Assembly (NCBI GenBank): GCA_964584805.1
Contig: CAZPAY010000021.1
Coordinates: forward strand, 1 to 47,331
DNA: 47,331 nucleotides
Direction: 5' to 3'
DNA from: JABHIE01 sp964584805
Lineage (GTDB): Bacteria; Planctomycetota; UBA1135
Below the pieces are notes generated by a model. It did no database searches. It was not told the origin of the DNA and worked only from the letters and a program-made list of their open reading frames with translations. The position numbers were made by a program, and so were the translations under genes. Positions 32,968 through 42,270 of the stretch are shown here, one piece after another (within the stretch, counting starts at the first letter, position 1; each line of letters begins with the position of its first letter).

Positions 32968-35121
32968 TTATCGGGAAAGAATGAGAGCCGTGTACGGGCC
33001 GATGCTGATGGTGCCATGATTAGGCAAACCATCTTTACCGCCCGATTGGGCGCTCACCTCCGGGGAATGATGCCCCGTAAAAAATGCGTCGTAGCCGAGC
33101 CAATCACTATTGAATCGAACTTTCCAATTGCCGCTGGACGGCAGGCCGATGTCGTATGCGTTTTGCGCGCTGTTTGACATATTGACAACAACGACGACAT
33201 CATCGCCTACGCCGCCTTGATCCCAACGGTGGAAGGCAATCATGTTTTCAGCATTATTGACATGGAAAACATTGCAGCCCTGCCCCTTCAGCCCAGCAGT
33301 CGTGCCGCTCAAGTTGCGACGCAGCGAAATGAGATCGCGATAAAGCAAAGCAATGCCGCGGAAAGTTGTCGCCTTACTCCAATCAAGCGGGCGGTCGTCA
33401 TTAAAGAAACCGTCTTCCAAAAACTCTTGGCCCTGAAAAAGCATCGGGATGCCGGGCGCGGTAAAGGTCAAAGCCGAAACCATCGTAGAGCGCTTTTTCG
33501 AATAGTACGAATCGGCATTCCCGGGCCAAATGTCTTCTGGCAGCCTTGATTTGCCATTTGATGTCTCATCGTGAGACTCTGTGTAAATCACGCGGCCAAA
33601 CGCATCACCGTTGTAGCGGTATTCAATTGCATTTTTAACCGCCCACATATCTCGATAAGAATCGCTTGGCTGAATCGCAACATCACGAATGGGGTGCACA
33701 AAATTAGGATCCCACTGCGCATCGAAACCTGCGCCGCCACCCCAAGTGGGTTTTGTAATCCATTCATTTGACCACATGTCTTCAGCGATGGAAATCTTCC
33801 ATCCTTGGCGGGAATTAATTTCATCATTAATCCACTGCATTAAAGTCCAGGCTTCGCCAATGTCGCCCGTATTTCCATTGCGCATGTAGGAAGTTGAATC
33901 CCAGCGCAAGCCGTCGCACCAATAATCCTCAAGCCACTGCAACGCATTATCGCGAATGTACTGACGCACCTCGCCGCGCGTAAAGTCTGGGCGCGTATCG
34001 CCCCAAGGCGTAATGGCACGGTCATCATTAAAGAAATAAATCCCACCGAAGCCATTTCCTGACCATCCATCAAACTGCCAAAGATCCATATCACTCGGCC
34101 CCCAATGGTTGTAAACCACATCAAGGAAAACAGCCATACCGCGGCGATGAGCCTCTTTTACAAAGGTCTTAAAATCAGCCGGGCTACCATAGGCTGACTC
34201 AACAGAAAATGGGTGCGAATAGTTGTAGCCCCAAGAGTTGTCGCCAGCAAATTCGCAGATGGGCATCACCTCAATTGCTGTCACGCCCAGTGACTGCAAG
34301 TAGTCTAGTTTTGCAATAGCCTCTTCAAAATTGCCCACCGTTGGACTGCTGCCTGGATTAAAGGTGCCGATGTGCATCTCGTAAATGACAAAATCATTCC
34401 AAGCTGGTGTCGAAAATCCGACACCACTCCAATCAAAGTCGCCGTGATCTACAACAACGGAATCGCCAATCGAATTCGTCACGCGCATTGCGCGAGGGTC
34501 ATTGCGCCATACGACACCCGAACCCGTATTAATGACATATTGATAATGCTCGCCGTGGCCAGCGCCGCGAACGAAGACTGACCAGTTTCCATCGCCCTCG
34601 TCAATCATCGGCGTGGCCTGCCCCGACCAACCATTAAAGCCGCCAGCCAAATTTACAGCCGTTGCATTAGGCGCCCAGACTCGAAAAGATGTGCCGTCTG
34701 GTTTCACAATCGCGCCCATGCCCTCATGCTGAGAGCCGGCCGACTCGGTCCAGTAGTGGATGTCATAAGCAACCGTCAACGGGTGCAAAACGGCAATATG
34801 CCAATTACCCGTCTGCAAATCATCACCCTCAATCTCAACGCGCTCTTTAGCCGTCGTAGGGTCAGCTGATTTAAAGTCAAAATTCCGCGGGCTCGCCTGG
34901 GCGTCAAATCGCACAAACAAATCGACCTGCTGACCATTCACATGCGAAACCTCGACGATCAACTTACCTGCAGACCCGTCAACGGGCGCCACAAAATGGT
35001 CCAGCTTCCATTCGGCTTTCGATGAGCCCGGGGGCAAGGGCGACTGTGGAGCGCCCGGCTGCACACCGGTGGATTGCCACGCCAGCGGGGCGAGTAAAAG
35101 GAGGGGAATCAGGGGGAACAT
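32968..35121 (-). CDS. Exported GH13 enzyme of branching-enzyme/isoamylase architecture
   Basis: 717 residues. A signal peptide (about 1-16) is followed by a beta domain resembling the pre-peptidase C-terminal type (about 38-125), then a CBM48 domain (about 140-228: FRVWAPNATAVNLAGGFNGW). The GH13 barrel (about 245-610) has VFLDVVYNH, DGLRWDSTSY (Asp408 nucleophile; the usual Val/Ala positions are Trp and Ser), SIAEDMWS (Glu447) and YTESHDE. The layout is that of GlgB-like enzymes, which are normally cytosolic; this one is exported. It could hydrolyse or transfer at alpha-1,6 branches; the exact reaction cannot be read. Start of a three-gene minus-strand group. Confidence 0.88.
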   Translation of the reverse strand: MFPLIPLLLLAPLAWQSTGVQPGAPQSPLPPGSSKAEWKLDHFVAPVDGSAGKLIVEVSHVNGQQVDLFVRFDAQASPRNFDFKSADPTTAKERVEIEGDDLQTGNWHIAVLHPLTVAYDIHYWTESAGSQHEGMGAIVKPDGTSFRVWAPNATAVNLAGGFNGWSGQATPMIDEGDGNWSVFVRGAGHGEHYQYVINTGSGVVWRNDPRAMRVTNSIGDSVVVDHGDFDWSGVGFSTPAWNDFVIYEMHIGTFNPGSSPTVGNFEEAIAKLDYLQSLGVTAIEVMPICEFAGDNSWGYNYSHPFSVESAYGSPADFKTFVKEAHRRGMAVFLDVVYNHWGPSDMDLWQFDGWSGNGFGGIYFFNDDRAITPWGDTRPDFTRGEVRQYIRDNALQWLEDYWCDGLRWDSTSYMRNGNTGDIGEAWTLMQWINDEINSRQGWKISIAEDMWSNEWITKPTWGGGAGFDAQWDPNFVHPIRDVAIQPSDSYRDMWAVKNAIEYRYNGDAFGRVIYTESHDETSNGKSRLPEDIWPGNADSYYSKKRSTMVSALTFTAPGIPMLFQGQEFLEDGFFNDDRPLDWSKATTFRGIALLYRDLISLRRNLSGTTAGLKGQGCNVFHVNNAENMIAFHRWDQGGVGDDVVVVVNMSNSAQNAYDIGLPSSGNWKVRFNSDWLGYDAFFTGHHSPEVSAQSGGKDGLPNHGTISIGPYTALILSR

Positions 35122-35233
35122 TTGGAGGTGTCGAACTGCGACTTCCTAGTGTGACACAGGTTCTCCATCTAGGGCGCACTATTTCTGCCTTTTGGGGGAC
35201 GGCAGGCATGAGCGTTGACCCCTCAAGGCCCTC

Positions 35234-35266
35234 AAAATCTTTACAAAAACAGGTCGCGGGACCTGT
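35234..35266 (-). terminator. Rho-independent terminator after purF operon
   Basis: A perfect 7-bp stem ACAGGTC/GACCTGT with a 4-base loop lies at 35249-35266, two bases past the purF stop codon. On the minus strand it is followed by TTTTGTAAAGATTTT. Confidence 0.8.
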
Positions 35267-35268
35267 AA

Positions 35269-36723
35269 CTATTCTCTTGCAGAAGCTCGCTCAGCCGAGA
35301 GCGCCTCGATGTGTTCCATTGCATCAAGCGTTGGGTATTGGCCCGTGAAACATCCGGTGCAGAAACCCTTTATCTCAGGGTTGCCTACATGAGCGCAATC
35401 GACCATGCGCTCAAGCTCAAGGTAAACCAAATGATCGGCGCCAATCGCATCACGAACTTCATCGACCGTGCGGCCTTGCGCAACAAAATCTTTCTGCGTC
35501 GCCATGTCAATGCCATAAGGGCACACCGCAACAAGCGGCGGCGAAGTGGTCGCAAAATAAACATTACGCGCACCCGCAGCACGCGCCGCCTCAATGATGC
35601 GGCGGGATGTGTTGCCCCGCACAATGGAATCATCGACGAGCAAAACATCTTTCCCTTCAAACTCAAGTGGGATTGGATTCAGCTTACGATGAATCGATTT
35701 TTTCCGCGCTTCATTATTCGGCATGATGAAAGTGCGGCCGATGTAACGATTTTTAACAAAGCCCTCGCGATAAGAAACATTAAGGGCGTGCGCCATAGAC
35801 AACGCTGAGTCACGCGCCGAATCAGGAATCGGAATCACAACATCGGGCATGGGCGCACCACTCGCCACCCACTGCTCAGCCAACGACTCGCCGAAACGAC
35901 GACGCGTTTTATAAACCGAAATTTCATCTAAAAATGAATCTGGGCGTGAGAAATAAACCAACTCAAAAATGCATGGCGTATGCGGCTGATCGCCCACCTG
36001 CATAAAAATCGGCTCTTTACCCGTTTCAAGTACAACGGCCTCTCCAGCCCTTAAATCACGGACTCGCTTAAAGCCAAGCACATCTAGAGCAACGGATTCA
36101 GAAGCCAAGGCCCACTCAATGCCCGCGTCTGAATCACGGCGACCCAAAATGCACGGCTTAATCCCGGCAGGGTCGCGGAAGCCAAACATCACACCTTCAC
36201 TTAACAAACCGCATACCGAATACGCACCCTTTGCCATATCAAAAGCGGATGCCGTCCCGGCGCGGACTCGCTCGGTCACAGGCGCACTTTCACCCGCCTC
36301 TTGCAGACCTTTTGCAAATGCATAAAGAATCGCCTCGACATCGCATGATGATTCCATGCAGATATTCACGGCCGGAAACTGCCGCGATTTCAAATCAACC
36401 CAGTTGGTCAAATTACCATTATGCGTCATGCCGACGCCAAACGGAAAGTTGATGTAGAACGGCTGCGCGTCTTGATCACTGCCCATGCCAACAGTTGGGT
36501 AACGCACATGAGCAATCGCCAAATTGCCCTGCAGGCGTTTCATGTCTTGCGTGCGGAAAATATCACGCACCATTCCGTTTTGCTTGCGCAGATGAAACAT
36601 TCCGTCATAAGACAGAATGCCCGCCGCGTCTTGCCCGCGATGCTGCAACGCAATCAACCCCTCGTAAAGTTCGGGGGCCGCATGAGTGCCGGGCAGGCCG
36701 ACAATGCCGATGAATCCACACAT
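35269..36723 (-). CDS. purF: Amidophosphoribosyltransferase
   Basis: 484 residues. The N-terminus MCGFIGIVG leaves Cys2 as the glutaminase nucleophile with no propeptide. HRGQDAAGI and THNGNLTNW are in the glutaminase half. The phosphoribosyltransferase half has the PRPP loop VLLVDDSIVRGNTSRRI. It makes phosphoribosylamine from PRPP and glutamine, the first committed step of purine synthesis. Cysteines near the C-terminus (CAHVGN, FCTGCFTG) fit the iron-sulfur-containing PurF type. It follows selU by 6 bases at the end of the seven-gene operon. Confidence 0.97.
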   Translation of the reverse strand: MCGFIGIVGLPGTHAAPELYEGLIALQHRGQDAAGILSYDGMFHLRKQNGMVRDIFRTQDMKRLQGNLAIAHVRYPTVGMGSDQDAQPFYINFPFGVGMTHNGNLTNWVDLKSRQFPAVNICMESSCDVEAILYAFAKGLQEAGESAPVTERVRAGTASAFDMAKGAYSVCGLLSEGVMFGFRDPAGIKPCILGRRDSDAGIEWALASESVALDVLGFKRVRDLRAGEAVVLETGKEPIFMQVGDQPHTPCIFELVYFSRPDSFLDEISVYKTRRRFGESLAEQWVASGAPMPDVVIPIPDSARDSALSMAHALNVSYREGFVKNRYIGRTFIMPNNEARKKSIHRKLNPIPLEFEGKDVLLVDDSIVRGNTSRRIIEAARAAGARNVYFATTSPPLVAVCPYGIDMATQKDFVAQGRTVDEVRDAIGADHLVYLELERMVDCAHVGNPEIKGFCTGCFTGQYPTLDAMEHIEALSAERASARE

Positions 36724-36729
36724 GGTTAG

Positions 36730-37890
36730 TTATTTTAGGTCGGCGGAGGCCATGCTTCTCGCCCGGAGTGCTGACAAATCTGCAATCAAGCCTTCGCTCG
36801 AAGCGTCAAACTGCGCCAGCCAATCTCGCTTCTCGTCATGATGCCCATATTTCGGGTCATACCAAGATTCAAGCAAGACTTCCGCCACCTCTTGCCAGCG
36901 ACCGTCAGCCAGCCACTCGCGCAAGCGACCGACCCATTTTGCACCGAGGCGCTTTTCTAGATATTTCAGTTGCTCGGCAAACTCGGCAACATGCTCTTCC
37001 GTGGCGAGATAGTCACCGGCCAATAAGGATGTGCGATATTCCATCGGCGCATCCAACCGCACATGAGCGCACGATTCCATGGCTTCGTAAAACGACGGGG
37101 GTATCTCGACATCGCCTACTTTGCGACTTTCTCCTTCGACAAACCAGGGTCTGGCCCCGAGCGCGCGCAAACGCTCCAACAATCGCGAATCGAACTCTGG
37201 CTTACTCACTGGCTCAAGGCCCACGGCGCCCAAGATAGACGAGCGGTGTTGCGCCAAACCTTCAAGGTCAATTGTTGAGCCGGGAAGAGCGTCTTCTAAG
37301 TTGTGCAAAATATGCGTTTTGCCGACGCCAGTAGGCCCACGCAAAACAATGAAGGCCTCTTGATATGAGAACGACTCCAGCTTTTCGCGTACCCATTGTC
37401 GATAGCTTTTGTAGCCGCCATCGACCAAGACAACATTTTTAACCCCAAGCGCAATGAGCAACGCCGACATTGAACGCGAGCGCATCCCGCCACGCCAACA
37501 GTAGAGAGCCAGATATGGGCTATCAAGCTCAAGTAACTGCGCGGCGGAAATGGGCTCAAGGGAAACGGCCGTCGCGCCGTCGCGCAAGTATTCGGCCAAC
37601 TCATCAAAGCGCGTGCGCCATTCAAGCGGCTCAATCTCGCGTCCTAAAATCGAGACCAACAACCCACCAAGGCGCGACTTCATGATTTCAAGACCATGCG
37701 CATAAGCCGCATCGGGCGACTCTTGCTTATAAAGCGTGCCCACGACCGCACGCTGGTCGTCGTCAAAAAGCGGCACATTTTCCGCGCCGCGAATATGGTC
37801 ACGCCCAAACTCAGTCGGACTGCGCAAATCAACACACCGCACCTGCGGGGAGTCAGCGAGTTGTTGCGGCGTAATGGTCGAGACTTTCAC
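36730..37890 (-). CDS. selU: tRNA 2-selenouridine synthase
   Basis: 386 residues (also named mnmH). A rhodanese domain (1-135: CVDLRSPTEFGRDHI) carries the active Cys in LALYCWRGGMRSRS, followed by a P-loop domain (about 160-386, VLRGPTGVGKTHIL). It replaces sulfur by selenium at wobble 2-thiouridine of tRNAs through a geranylated intermediate, using selenophosphate. The selenophosphate synthetase SelD must be encoded elsewhere. It lies 21 bases after the Cys-rich lipoprotein gene and 6 before purF. Confidence 0.95.
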   Translation of the reverse strand: MKVSTITPQQLADSPQVRCVDLRSPTEFGRDHIRGAENVPLFDDDQRAVVGTLYKQESPDAAYAHGLEIMKSRLGGLLVSILGREIEPLEWRTRFDELAEYLRDGATAVSLEPISAAQLLELDSPYLALYCWRGGMRSRSMSALLIALGVKNVVLVDGGYKSYRQWVREKLESFSYQEAFIVLRGPTGVGKTHILHNLEDALPGSTIDLEGLAQHRSSILGAVGLEPVSKPEFDSRLLERLRALGARPWFVEGESRKVGDVEIPPSFYEAMESCAHVRLDAPMEYRTSLLAGDYLATEEHVAEFAEQLKYLEKRLGAKWVGRLREWLADGRWQEVAEVLLESWYDPKYGHHDEKRDWLAQFDASSEGLIADLSALRARSMASADLK

Positions 37891-37911
37891 AGCCCCTATT
37901 TCAACACCGCG

Positions 37912-38847
37912 CTAGTGCATTTGCTTCATGCGTTGTTCGCGAAACTTTGCTCGCTGCTCAGGCGTCATGTTGCGGCCCCTGCCAGGTTGCATGCGATTAG
38001 CGCCACGCTGAGGGGGACGAGCCGAGCGCATTTGCCCTTGCTCACGATCCATGCCCGCGCAATTTTCCATTTCACAGAGACAACGCTCGCAAACCTCATC
38101 GCTGGGAACGCCCGCACGCAGCATCATGATGGCGCGAACAAACAACTTTGGCTCAAGGCCCACAATTGTTTCTTTTTGCTCCGCCGAAACTCCGCAAGAA
38201 TTCCAAAAGTCATGTGCATCGGCAGAAGCAATCATTTCTCTCTTGCGCAAGTCACCAAGGATGGCAACGACCTCTTCAACAGGAGCTTCGCGCAAAGCAG
38301 AAGCCTCGGTTGCGGTAATTTGCTCGGAAGCCAGGGCTTGGTCAAGTGCCCGAATTGCCCGCGGTTTCCGCTTTTCGGAGACAATGCGCTTAGATTCTTT
38401 AAAGCGATCGGGCAAGGCAAGCTTATCAAAAGTATTATCGCCACAACCGCCGGTCGAACAAATTTCATCGCTGCGAGCGACCATCATTGTTTTCACACGC
38501 TCTTGCATGAAACGACGGCGATCATCAGGCGGCAGCGACATTAAATGCCGATGCTCCTCGGGGCTTAAACTTGACCGTATGGCACGCATTTGATCGCCTG
38601 CATAAGAAGCGCGTTGGCGAATCTCTTCTCGATCCCCGTCGGCTAAAGTGCGCATTTCTTGCATGCGCAACATCATGGCGTTTTGCTCATCAGCGCCAAG
38701 GGCGGCCCACCAATCTTGGGCATCACTCGAAGCATCAACTGACGACAACTCTGCAGTCGGTGGCGTCTCACTACCACAACCCGGCGACATAAGTGCAGCA
38801 AGCGCAAGAGCGAAAATCGAAAGTTGAGAAAACGGAATTCGCATCAT
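37912..38847 (-). CDS. Cys-rich predicted lipoprotein in a sigma-factor operon
   Basis: 311 residues from the first of two ATGs (38847); the open frame upstream overlaps the anti-sigma gene and looks non-coding. A hydrophobic signal ends MSPGC-GSE, an imperfect lipobox. The rest is helical, charged and Met-rich (MLRMQEMR, SLSPEEHRHLMSL, FMQERVKTMM), a little like Spy/CpxP-type periplasmic proteins. Cysteines occur in CSTGGC, NSCG and CERCLCEMENC, so metal or redox binding is possible. The C-terminus is Arg/Met/Gln-rich (NRMQPGRGRNMTPEQRAKF). It starts 4 bases after the anti-sigma gene, suggesting a sensor or target of that system. Function not recognised. Confidence 0.72.
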   Translation of the reverse strand: MMRIPFSQLSIFALALAALMSPGCGSETPPTAELSSVDASSDAQDWWAALGADEQNAMMLRMQEMRTLADGDREEIRQRASYAGDQMRAIRSSLSPEEHRHLMSLPPDDRRRFMQERVKTMMVARSDEICSTGGCGDNTFDKLALPDRFKESKRIVSEKRKPRAIRALDQALASEQITATEASALREAPVEEVVAILGDLRKREMIASADAHDFWNSCGVSAEQKETIVGLEPKLFVRAIMMLRAGVPSDEVCERCLCEMENCAGMDREQGQMRSARPPQRGANRMQPGRGRNMTPEQRAKFREQRMKQMH

Positions 38848-38851
38848 CGAG

Positions 38852-39262
38852 TTACTGGCCAAGGCCTCCGTCTTGCTCAAGCACATAGGTGCCAGCGGTT
38901 GCGTCGGCAAAACCCATCTCGGCCTTGCCATCGAGGACCAAATCCCAGGACTCGAGGGCAGCGCGGTTTTGGAACAACTCATCAAGCGTTAACACAGCCG
39001 ACTCGCCCAAGGCACCATCGCTGATAGAACGATGAATCGGCTGTGCGCCTGAACCGACCCAAAAGCCGACGGTCAGAAGCAAGCTAGCCGCGACCATAGC
39101 TGCCGCAACTTGAGGGAAACGGCCATGAAGCAGTTTGCCCGATTTCTGTTGTGGCAATTCGCCACATTCACGCTCAACGCGAGCGCGAACACGCTCGGCA
39201 AAACCAGTAGATGCCGGTTCTGTGGGGAGCTCATCCAAAGCGTTCGTTAGCCAATCAGTCAT
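38852..39262 (-). CDS. Probable membrane-bound anti-sigma factor
   Basis: 136 residues from the ATG at 39262, overlapping the sigma gene by 8 bases. The N-terminal about 45 residues are cytosolic-looking (MTDWLTNALDELPTEPAS, FAERVRARVERECGEL), one membrane helix lies at about 57-75 (VAAAMVAASLLLTVGFWVG), and a short extracytoplasmic tail contains LTLDELFQNRAALESW. No zinc-binding HxxxCxxC motif is seen. The call rests on gene order, overlap with the sigma factor and single-helix topology. Confidence 0.7.
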   Translation of the reverse strand: MTDWLTNALDELPTEPASTGFAERVRARVERECGELPQQKSGKLLHGRFPQVAAAMVAASLLLTVGFWVGSGAQPIHRSISDGALGESAVLTLDELFQNRAALESWDLVLDGKAEMGFADATAGTYVLEQDGGLGQ

Positions 39263-39842
39263 TTTCAGCGTCTCGATGGGGGGCGAGAATTTCGCGCATG
39301 CTTTCGCGCGCGCGGTGAAGAAGAGATTTGGTCGCCTTTGGCGAGATGGAAAGCACCTCGGCAATTTCGGTCAAATCTAGGTCTTCGTAATGCTGTAACA
39401 CCAAAGCACAGCGTTGGTTTTCCGGTATTTTCGTTAAAGCGACGCCTACCAAACCAGACCAATCGCTGTCTTGCTCACCCTGACTCGGGCGGACGGCACC
39501 GTCGTCGACATGTTCGAGCTCAACGCCATCGTCATTTTGGGGCATTGAATACAAGGGCTTTCGCTTGTTTCTGCGGATTTCAATCAGCCCAAGGTTGAAC
39601 AAAATGCGGTAAAACCAGGTGGAAAACTTGCCCTTTGGTACATAGCTATCCCGCGCTCGATAGACCCGAATAAAGGCCTCTTGCGCCAAATCTTCAATTA
39701 CCGTGGCGGGACCAAGCACCCTGCGCAGGACTCCAAAAGCCATGTTTTGATGGGCCTCGACCAGCGCATCAAAGGCGGCCTCGTTGCCGGCTTGAAAATC
39801 GAGCATCAAATCAGTGCCAAGATCTGGGTGCTCAGATTTCAT
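39255..39842 (-). CDS. ECF-family RNA polymerase sigma factor
   Basis: 195 residues from the ATG at 39842, which overlaps the lepB stop (ATGA). Region 2 contains FDALVEAHQNMAFGVLRRV, DLAQEAFIRVYRARDSY and FSTWFYRILFNLGL; region 4 contains ALTKIPENQRCALVLQHYED, LTEIAEVLSISPKATKSLLHRARE. This is a classical RpoE-type ECF factor. It should redirect polymerase in response to an envelope signal relayed by the next gene. The target promoter is not identifiable here. Confidence 0.95.
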   Translation of the reverse strand: MKSEHPDLGTDLMLDFQAGNEAAFDALVEAHQNMAFGVLRRVLGPATVIEDLAQEAFIRVYRARDSYVPKGKFSTWFYRILFNLGLIEIRRNKRKPLYSMPQNDDGVELEHVDDGAVRPSQGEQDSDWSGLVGVALTKIPENQRCALVLQHYEDLDLTEIAEVLSISPKATKSLLHRARESMREILAPHRDAEND

Positions 39843-40882
39843 TCTGGCCACCCCCACTCATTTCGACCGCTTCCATAGAAATGTGCGCGCACCACGCCGA
39901 GCATTTGCTCGCGTGGGATAGCACCATATTGGCGCGAATCGCGGCTTTGAGAGGGGTTGTCACCGAGCAGATAATACTCTTCTTTGCTTAATACAAGCGG
40001 CGACACACACCCAAAAGTGCCACGCGCTATGCGGGAGATGGCCCGACCGACGCGCACCCCGCCCACTTCAGCACCAGACTCAAGCCGCAGACCCGGCTGA
40101 CCCGAACGGCCAAACTCAATCGGCGCATCAGCTAACACTCGCTGAGGAGAAGGGGTAAATGAAGCAGGGGGGAACAATAACTCATCATTCCAAGTACCGT
40201 GAATTCGCTGGCCCTGCAATGACAAAAACGCGGTGCCGCGAACTTTACCTCCATGCAAACGAGCTGGCCATTCGGCCTTGACCAGAAAAACCGTTTCTCC
40301 TGGAGCGACTCGACGCAGTGAAACAGTCTCTTGAGCGGCATCAAAAACCAGTTGGAAAATATCCTCACCGGCCCGAACTTCTAGCTTTGCTACCGACTCA
40401 GGTTCTGGCAAAACTAAGTCAACCTCAATCCCCATGCCCATTGCTGGGTATATTCCCTCGACATATAGACCCTTTTGCAAAAACCCGTCCATTGAAAAAA
40501 AACGGAACTCGCGGAATGCTTGAAGCGCCTCGCCACCAACAGCGGCAAACATCGGCACTTGCTCACGCACCGTTGTGGGCGGCAGCTCGGTTGGCTCGCC
40601 GTCAACAAGCAGGCGACCATCAAGCAGCTGAATCGTCTCGCCGGGTAGTCCGCAAACGCGCTTTACAACAACCACGCCAGAGTCCGGCTCGCGAAAAACG
40701 ACTACATCGCCAAACTCAATCGCGCGATTCTCGTCGACAAAAACCCAGTCGCCTTCTTGCAACGCTGGCGACATGGAAGGCCCGTGCACCACAAAAGGTC
40801 GCTGAAACCAAGCGGCCACAGCCAAAACGCCAATCAACGCTAAAAGGCCAGCAAACGCGCGTTTCAGGCTTCTTTTGCTCAA
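39839..40882 (-). CDS. lepB: Signal peptidase I with large insertion
   Basis: 347 residues. An N-terminal anchor (about 8-26) is followed by the catalytic Ser36 in GPSMSPAL and Lys74 in VVVVKRVCGLPGE. Box E, LLGDNPSQSRDSRQYG, is near residue 310. Between the Lys box and box E lie about 200 residues of beta-rich sequence, more than usual. It removes signal peptides of exported proteins, of which this window has many. It overlaps mgtE (upstream) and the ECF sigma gene (downstream), both by ATGA. Confidence 0.93.
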   Translation of the reverse strand: MSKRSLKRAFAGLLALIGVLAVAAWFQRPFVVHGPSMSPALQEGDWVFVDENRAIEFGDVVVFREPDSGVVVVKRVCGLPGETIQLLDGRLLVDGEPTELPPTTVREQVPMFAAVGGEALQAFREFRFFSMDGFLQKGLYVEGIYPAMGMGIEVDLVLPEPESVAKLEVRAGEDIFQLVFDAAQETVSLRRVAPGETVFLVKAEWPARLHGGKVRGTAFLSLQGQRIHGTWNDELLFPPASFTPSPQRVLADAPIEFGRSGQPGLRLESGAEVGGVRVGRAISRIARGTFGCVSPLVLSKEEYYLLGDNPSQSRDSRQYGAIPREQMLGVVRAHFYGSGRNEWGWPE

Positions 40883-42258
40883 TTCAACAACAGGCTTGCT
40901 ACGCCGAAAAACAAAACGACCGCAGATAAATCACTCACCGCAATCATGACGGGGCCAGCAACCAAAGCAGGGTCAAGGCCAATCGCCTCAGACCCCATTG
41001 CAATCGAGCATGATGCAATTGCCGCCCAACTCATCGCCAAGAAAAGCGCAAGGCCCATGGATACGCCGGCGTCCCAATCGCCGACAAAGAGAGCCATGGC
41101 TGGGGCGGCCAGAAGTGCACATAACAAACCCAGAGCAACACCGACTTGAACCTCGCCAACAAAAGCGCCTGTGCGGCGACCTTGGCCAATTTGCCCCACC
41201 GCAAAACCGCGCACCACAATCGCTGATGTTTGCGCGCCAACTGTACCCGATAGGGCCAAAACCATCGGGATGAATGAAATCAAAACGCGCCAGGGCGTGG
41301 CGGCATCAACCGCGTTTTCTGACCCAGGCGCAAAATATTCCATCACGCGCGACATCATCAAACCGGCCAGCACGGTAATCAACAACATAGGGCCACGGCG
41401 CCAAACTTTTGTAACCAGCGGCTCACTCGCGTCGGCCGAGCCACCCGCACCAGCCAACAACAAAACATCTTCCGAGCCTTCGTCCTCTAATACTTCAAGG
41501 GCATCATCTGCAGTAACAATACCCACAATCACGCCACGCGGATCAACTACAGGAATAGAGGATAAATTGTAATGCAATATTCGGTGCGCGACCGCCTCTT
41601 GGTCTTCGTCGACACGCGCCATGATGACATCCGGAATCATGATGTCACCCACGGGGTCGTGAATGCCAGCCTCAAGCAACTCGCGAGTGGAAACCACGCC
41701 GCGCATCGTGCCAACCTCGTCGGCAATGTAAATCGCCGAAATGGTTTCACTTTCGCCCTCGTCGCGCTTAATCGCGCGCAAAATATCACCCACATTTTCG
41801 TCTTCGCGCGCCGTCAAAAACTCGGTGGTCATCAAACCACCAGCAGATTCGGCGGGGTACTCCGATAAATGCCGCAACTCGGCCGCGTCTTCGGGCTCGA
41901 CGAAACAAATGACCTGAAGTCGCGTCTCTTCGGGCAAAACCTCAAGCACATCAGCCCCGTCATCGGCTGACATCTCGGTCAAAATGGGGCCAATCGCCTC
42001 GGGAGACCACCCTTCAAGCAATAACCCCTGCAATTTGGGCTCGGCTTCGGCCAGTACTTCGGCTTGATCTTCAAGCGAAAGCCCGCAAAAAACGCGGTCG
42101 GCTTCGGCAGAATCCAAGTCAAACCACATCACATCGGCCAAATCAGCCGCATGCAGCGCCGAGCTCAGCGCAAAGGGCTCACCTTCGGGCTGACTTAAAA
42201 AATCGCGCAGGGTGCTCAACACCTCTTGGCGCAATTCGCGGCGACGCTTCCTGGCCAT
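40879..42258 (-). CDS. mgtE: Magnesium transporter MgtE
   Basis: 459 residues. An N domain (about 1-130, helical superhelix ALHAADLADVMWFDL) is followed by two CBS domains (about 135-260: SAGGLMTTEFLTAREDENVGD, VGDIMIPDVIMARVDEDQEAV) and a five-helix membrane domain (about 285-459). The pore segments include ALSGTVGAQTSA and GLDPALVAGPVMIAVSDLSA, matching the MgtE GNxGNQ and DPA/GP regions in altered form. Mg2+ channel gated by cytosolic Mg2+. First gene of the seven-gene operon; no M-box leader can fit into the 29 bases before it. Confidence 0.93.
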   Translation of the reverse strand: MARKRRRELRQEVLSTLRDFLSQPEGEPFALSSALHAADLADVMWFDLDSAEADRVFCGLSLEDQAEVLAEAEPKLQGLLLEGWSPEAIGPILTEMSADDGADVLEVLPEETRLQVICFVEPEDAAELRHLSEYPAESAGGLMTTEFLTAREDENVGDILRAIKRDEGESETISAIYIADEVGTMRGVVSTRELLEAGIHDPVGDIMIPDVIMARVDEDQEAVAHRILHYNLSSIPVVDPRGVIVGIVTADDALEVLEDEGSEDVLLLAGAGGSADASEPLVTKVWRRGPMLLITVLAGLMMSRVMEYFAPGSENAVDAATPWRVLISFIPMVLALSGTVGAQTSAIVVRGFAVGQIGQGRRTGAFVGEVQVGVALGLLCALLAAPAMALFVGDWDAGVSMGLALFLAMSWAAIASCSIAMGSEAIGLDPALVAGPVMIAVSDLSAVVLFFGVASLLLN

Positions 42259-42263
42259 ACCTT

Positions 42264-42270
42264 TATAGTA
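42264..42270. promoter_or_regulatory. Overlapping divergent -10 elements between mgtE and the next gene
   Basis: The plus strand has TATAGT (42264-42269, 5 of 6). The minus strand has TACTAT (42270-42265, 4 of 6), 6 bases from the mgtE ATG. No clear -35 boxes. The whole divergent gap is 29 bases. Confidence 0.35.
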
